Below, piece by piece: positions 5,506 through 7,810 of a stretch of DNA of 7,810 bases; position 1 is the stretch's first letter, and every line of letters begins with the position of its first letter. The stretch comes from Patescibacteria group bacterium (GTDB lineage Bacteria > Patescibacteriota > Minisyncoccia > Minisyncoccales > JAGOPM01). The position numbers and the translations under genes were made by a program. Where the stretch lies: the NCBI GenBank assembly GCA_022710815.1, contig JAKLGF010000018.1, positions 1-7,810 on the forward strand. The letters are read 5' to 3'. The notes below the pieces were generated by a model. That model worked only from the letters and a program-made list of their open reading frames with translations. It did not search any database and was not told the origin of the DNA.

Positions 5506-6012
5506 TTAGTTATTTTCCTTATTCTCTACGACCTGGGCTGTAGTATTTTTAACCTTGAGTTTCTTTAAAGCTTCAATAGCAACCATAGCATTGTTAAGAT
5601 TGTTCTTGGTTACTCCAATCATCTTAGCAGTGATGTTTCTGATTCCGCAAAGCTTGAAAATTGTTCTAGCGCTTCCTCCGGCAACTAAACCCTTTCCTTT
5701 TGTTTGGGGTTTGAGCAAAATCTTAGCTGGTCCGTATTTGGCTTCAACTTGGTGTGGAATAGTTCCATCAACAATGGGTACAGTAATCATTGCTCTCTTG
5801 GCCAATCTGGTAGCTTTATCAACTGCCTGGGCTACGTCTTTTCCTTTGGCAACAGCTAAAGCAACTCTGCCCTTTTTATCGCCTAAAACAAGAATGGCTC
5901 TAAAGCTCATCTTCTTTCCGCCTCCAGTAACTCTGGTGACTCTGGCGACTTCCAAAACCTTGGAGTCAAATATTTTTTCAGTTTTATCTTGTGGTCTTTG
6001 TTTCTTGAACAT
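5506..6012 (-). CDS. rpsE: 30S ribosomal protein S5 (uS5)
   Basis: The 168-residue protein matches the normal S5 length. The N-terminal double-stranded-RNA-binding domain is seen as IFDSKVLEVARVTRVTGGGKKMSFRAILVLGD (14-45) and the following GRVALAVAKGKDVAQAV (48-64). The C-terminal domain carries GKGLVAGGSARTIFKLCGI (106-124). S5 lies near the mRNA entry channel and the decoding site and affects accuracy; GGGKK with RAILVLGD is the loop region where ram and spectinomycin-resistance changes map in other bacteria. It follows rplR by six bases with no visible Shine-Dalgarno sequence. Confidence 0.98.
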   Translation of the reverse strand: MFKKQRPQDKTEKIFDSKVLEVARVTRVTGGGKKMSFRAILVLGDKKGRVALAVAKGKDVAQAVDKATRLAKRAMITVPIVDGTIPHQVEAKYGPAKILLKPQTKGKGLVAGGSARTIFKLCGIRNITAKMIGVTKNNLNNAMVAIEALKKLKVKNTTAQVVENKENN

Positions 6013-6018
6013 ATTGCT

Positions 6019-6375
6019 TTAAAATTTTAATCCGCCTTGGCGTGCTCCTTCTGCCAATGACTTTATTCTTCCGTGATATTTAAATCCTCCTCTGTCAAAA
6101 ACAACGGCATCAATCTTCTTTTCCTGAGCAAGCTTGGCAATTGCTGTTCCAACTTCTGTAGCCAAATCCATTTTCTTCTTTCCAGCAGCCTTGATCTTTA
6201 TATCATTAGCCTGGGCTAAAACTTTCTTAGAAGTGTCATCGATTAATTGGGCGTAAATATGGCTATTGGATCGAAATACGCAAAGTCTGGGAACTTTAGC
6301 AGTTCCAACAATCTTGGCGCGAACTCTAGCATGCCTCTGCTTTCTTTTAATTTGTCTGTTAGTTTTGTTTGCCAT
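6019..6375 (-). CDS. rplR: 50S ribosomal protein L18 (uL18)
   Basis: At 118 residues this is a normal-length L18, which binds 5S rRNA with L5 and holds it in the central protuberance. Typical segments are the basic start KRKQRHARVRAKIVGT (10-25), the strand pair PRLCVFRSNSHIYAQLIDD (29-47) and the end VVFDRGGFKYHGRIKSLAEGARQGGLKF (91-118). The start is five bases after the rplF stop and has no Shine-Dalgarno sequence. Confidence 0.98.
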   Translation of the reverse strand: MANKTNRQIKRKQRHARVRAKIVGTAKVPRLCVFRSNSHIYAQLIDDTSKKVLAQANDIKIKAAGKKKMDLATEVGTAIAKLAQEKKIDAVVFDRGGFKYHGRIKSLAEGARQGGLKF

Positions 6376-6380
6376 ATGTT

Positions 6381-6923
6381 TTATGCAGCTTTAGCAGCTT
6401 TCTTTCCTAATTTTCTTCTGACCTGTTCGCCTGCATATCTGATTCCCTTTCCCTGGTATGGTTCTGGTTTGCGGACAGCGCGAATCTTGGCGGCCATATT
6501 CCCAACCTTTACTTTATCAACTCCAGAAACAGTAATAATGTTTTTCTCAACTGCAAATTTTATTCCTGGTTCTTTGTTAATTCTAACTAAATGAGAATAT
6601 CCGGCTTTTAAAACCAGAGTTTCTCCGTCCAATGTGGCTGTGTAGCCAATTCCTTGGACTTCTAATTTTTTTTCAAAGCCTGAGACAACCCCCTGGATCA
6701 TGTTATCGATCAAGGTTCTGAAAAGGCCCCAATATGGTTTGGTTAGCCTGTTTTCATTTACCAATGAAACATTTACTAAGCCGTTAGCAATTTCAACTTT
6801 GACATCATTAACAAGATCAAGGCTGTTTTCGCCCTTTGGTCCTTTGACCAAAATCTTGTTGTTATCAAGTTTGATTTCAACTCCAGCTGGTATTGTTATT
6901 GGTTTTTTGCCTATTCTTGACAT
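6381..6923 (-). CDS. rplF: 50S ribosomal protein L6 (uL6)
   Basis: The 180-residue protein has the normal L6 length and two related domains. The start MSRIGKKPITIPAGVEI (1-17), the interdomain stretch WGLFRTLIDNMIQGVVSGFEKKLEVQGIGY (65-94) and the C-terminal signature PEPYQGKGIRYAGEQVRRKLGKKA (153-176) are all clear. L6 binds 23S rRNA near the sarcin-ricin loop and the factor-binding site. It starts ten bases after the tandem rpsH stop begins; only a weak GGTAA precedes the start. Confidence 0.98.
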   Translation of the reverse strand: MSRIGKKPITIPAGVEIKLDNNKILVKGPKGENSLDLVNDVKVEIANGLVNVSLVNENRLTKPYWGLFRTLIDNMIQGVVSGFEKKLEVQGIGYTATLDGETLVLKAGYSHLVRINKEPGIKFAVEKNIITVSGVDKVKVGNMAAKIRAVRKPEPYQGKGIRYAGEQVRRKLGKKAAKAA

Positions 6924-6933
6924 ATTTTTTTTA

Positions 6934-7320
6934 TTACCAAATTTGAACTAAAACTTCTCCTCCAACCTTTTGTTTTTTAGCTTCAATATTGCTCATTATT
7001 CCTTTAGGTGTAGACATGACTGCAATTCCTCCGCCTCCTTTGACTGGCTTTAATTCCTTGTATCCAGAGTATGTCTTTTGTCCCTGTTTGGAAATTCTTC
7101 TCATATCAGCAATCACTCCTGTGCCTGCATCGTATTTTAAATCAATCTTGATGTATTTGCGGTTCTTGCGGCCAACTTTTTCAATTTTGTCCACATATCC
7201 GTATTTCTTAAAAACCTCAAGGATTGCGTATTTTATATTTGAATAAGGAACTTCGACTGCCTGATGAGAGACAACCTGAGCGTTTCTTATTCTGTTTAAC
7301 ATATCAACTATTTGATCCAT
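6934..7320 (-). CDS. rpsH: 30S ribosomal protein S8 (uS8)
   Basis: The 128-residue protein has the normal S8 length. It binds the central domain of 16S rRNA early in 30S assembly. The N-terminal part DQIVDMLNRIRNA (2-14) and the C-terminal rRNA-binding signature STPKGIMSNIEAKKQKVGGEVLVQIW (103-128) are well conserved. The coding region ends in two consecutive TAA codons (6934-6936 and 6931-6933). In E. coli S8 represses this operon by binding the rplX-rplE junction; that junction is outside the window, so feedback control cannot be assessed. Confidence 0.98.
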   Translation of the reverse strand: MDQIVDMLNRIRNAQVVSHQAVEVPYSNIKYAILEVFKKYGYVDKIEKVGRKNRKYIKIDLKYDAGTGVIADMRRISKQGQKTYSGYKELKPVKGGGGIAVMSTPKGIMSNIEAKKQKVGGEVLVQIW

Positions 7321-7326
7321 ATTTTT

Positions 7327-7512
7327 TTACCAACTTGATTTTTTAACTCCTGGGATTAAACCTTTATTGGCCATTTCTCTAAAGCAAATTCTGCATAATC
7401 CGAAATCTCCGATATATCCGTGATTTCTTCCACATTTAAAGCATCTCCTGACTATTCTAGTGGAAAATTTGGGTTTCTTTTTTGATTTGGCTATTCTTGA
7501 TTCTATTGCCAT
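7327..7512 (-). CDS. rpsN: 30S ribosomal protein S14, zinc-binding short type (uS14)
   Basis: The 61-residue protein is the short zinc-ribbon form of S14, located in the 30S head. The four ligands are C24 and C27 (CFKC) and C40 and C43 (CRIC). The end, [24 protein letters not shown] (38-61), is diagnostic. I chose the ATG at 7512, which gives the standard start [16 protein letters not shown]; an earlier in-frame ATG at 7542 would add ten residues overlapping rplE. The gene begins one base after the rplE stop, with only a weak AAAGA upstream. Confidence 0.97.
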   Translation of the reverse strand: MAIESRIAKSKKKPKFSTRIVRRCFKCGRNHGYIGDFGLCRICFREMANKGLIPGVKKSSW

Positions 7513-7513
7513 A

Positions 7514-7810
7514 TTATTTATCTTTTTTAAGTGGGAAACCAATATGCCTCAAAAGTTCTTCACATTCTTTGGCATTTTTGGCTGTGGTATCAATTGTTAT
7601 TTCCAATCCAAAGACCTGTTTTTCCTTTTCCTGGATGATTTCCGGGAAAACAACATGCTCTTTGATTCCAAGATTAATATTTCCATTCTTATCAATACAT
7701 TTAGGATCAATTCCTCTGAAGTCCCTGGTTCTGGGCAAAGCAATGAAGACCAATCTTTCCAAAAAGTCCCACATTCTTTTCTTTCTTAATGTAACCTTGG
7801 CTCCCAAGAC
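7514..7810 (-). CDS. rplE: 50S ribosomal protein L5 (uL5), C-terminal part, cut by window edge
   Basis: The last 98 codons of L5 are present; about the first 80 lie beyond the right edge. The segments [33 protein letters not shown], then [18 protein letters not shown] and [29 protein letters not shown] match the C-terminal half of L5, which contacts 5S rRNA and tRNA. The TTG at 7807 is an internal leucine codon of the conserved 'G-x-KVTLR' stretch, not a start. Confidence 0.97.
   Translation of the reverse strand, partial: VLGAKVTLRKKRMWDFLERLVFIALPRTRDFRGIDPKCIDKNGNINLGIKEHVVFPEIIQEKEKQVFGLEITIDTTAKNAKECEELLRHIGFPLKKDK

Noticed and set aside
4177..6022. Several open frames of 110-155 codons on the plus strand opposite secY, rplO and rpsE
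   Set aside because: They lie entirely within well-conserved minus-strand genes, show no recognisable motifs and have compositions expected of antisense reading of conserved proteins.
7513..7542. Extended rpsN start at ATG 7542
   Set aside because: It would add ten residues ([10 protein letters not shown]) not found in zinc-type S14 and overlap rplE; ATG 7512 gives the standard protein.
1..7810. CRISPR arrays, insertion sequences, tRNA or rRNA genes
   Set aside because: No regularly spaced direct repeats, transposase motifs, terminal inverted repeats or tRNA/rRNA-like sequences were seen on either strand.

Overview
The window is AT-rich bacterial chromosome. Its larger part (about 2052-7810, all minus strand) is the distal half of the spc ribosomal-protein operon followed by secY, adk and map. 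Read in the direction of transcription the order is rplE (cut by the window edge), rpsN, rpsH, rplF, rplR, rpsE, rplO, secY, adk, map. rpmD (L30) is missing: rpsE and rplO are separated by one base. Missing L30, a zinc-type S14, a divergent adenylate kinase, very tight gene packing and little use of Shine-Dalgarno sequences together suggest a member of the Candidate Phyla Radiation (Patescibacteria), perhaps Parcubacteria-like. This is inference; no 16S gene or lineage marker is in the window. TGA is used as a real stop (adk), so the UGA-to-glycine recoding of some CPR lineages does not apply.

Layout by region. 1-490 (minus): N-terminal part of a GalT-family nucleotidyltransferase. 493-1224 (minus): a GT2 glycosyltransferase resembling dolichyl-phosphate glucosyl/mannosyltransferases; its stop lies two bases before the galT-like start, so the two probably form one sugar-metabolism transcription unit. 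1225-1370: a divergent intergenic region with a candidate promoter in each direction. 1371-2017 (plus): two tandem paralogous pentapeptide-repeat proteins, each with a strong Shine-Dalgarno sequence. 2021-2048: a bidirectional intrinsic terminator between the converging pentapeptide and map transcripts. 2052-3502 (minus): adk-map, overlapping by four bases. 3503-3578: a secY terminator and a candidate adk promoter. 3579-7810 (minus): secY and the ribosomal-protein genes. No intergenic stretch exceeds 300 bases; the largest is 1225-1370.

How the genes fit together. The ribosomal proteins build the 30S and 50S subunits, SecY is the membrane channel for exported and inserted proteins, and Map removes the initiator methionine from new chains. 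Adk-like kinases normally balance adenine nucleotides. The usual continuation map-infA-rpmJ-rpsM is interrupted here: the unit ends in a terminator and runs into the pentapeptide pair. That pair is the only part of the window without an evident core function. It stands out by opposite strand, its own consensus-like promoter, strong ribosome binding sites and the paralogous duplication.
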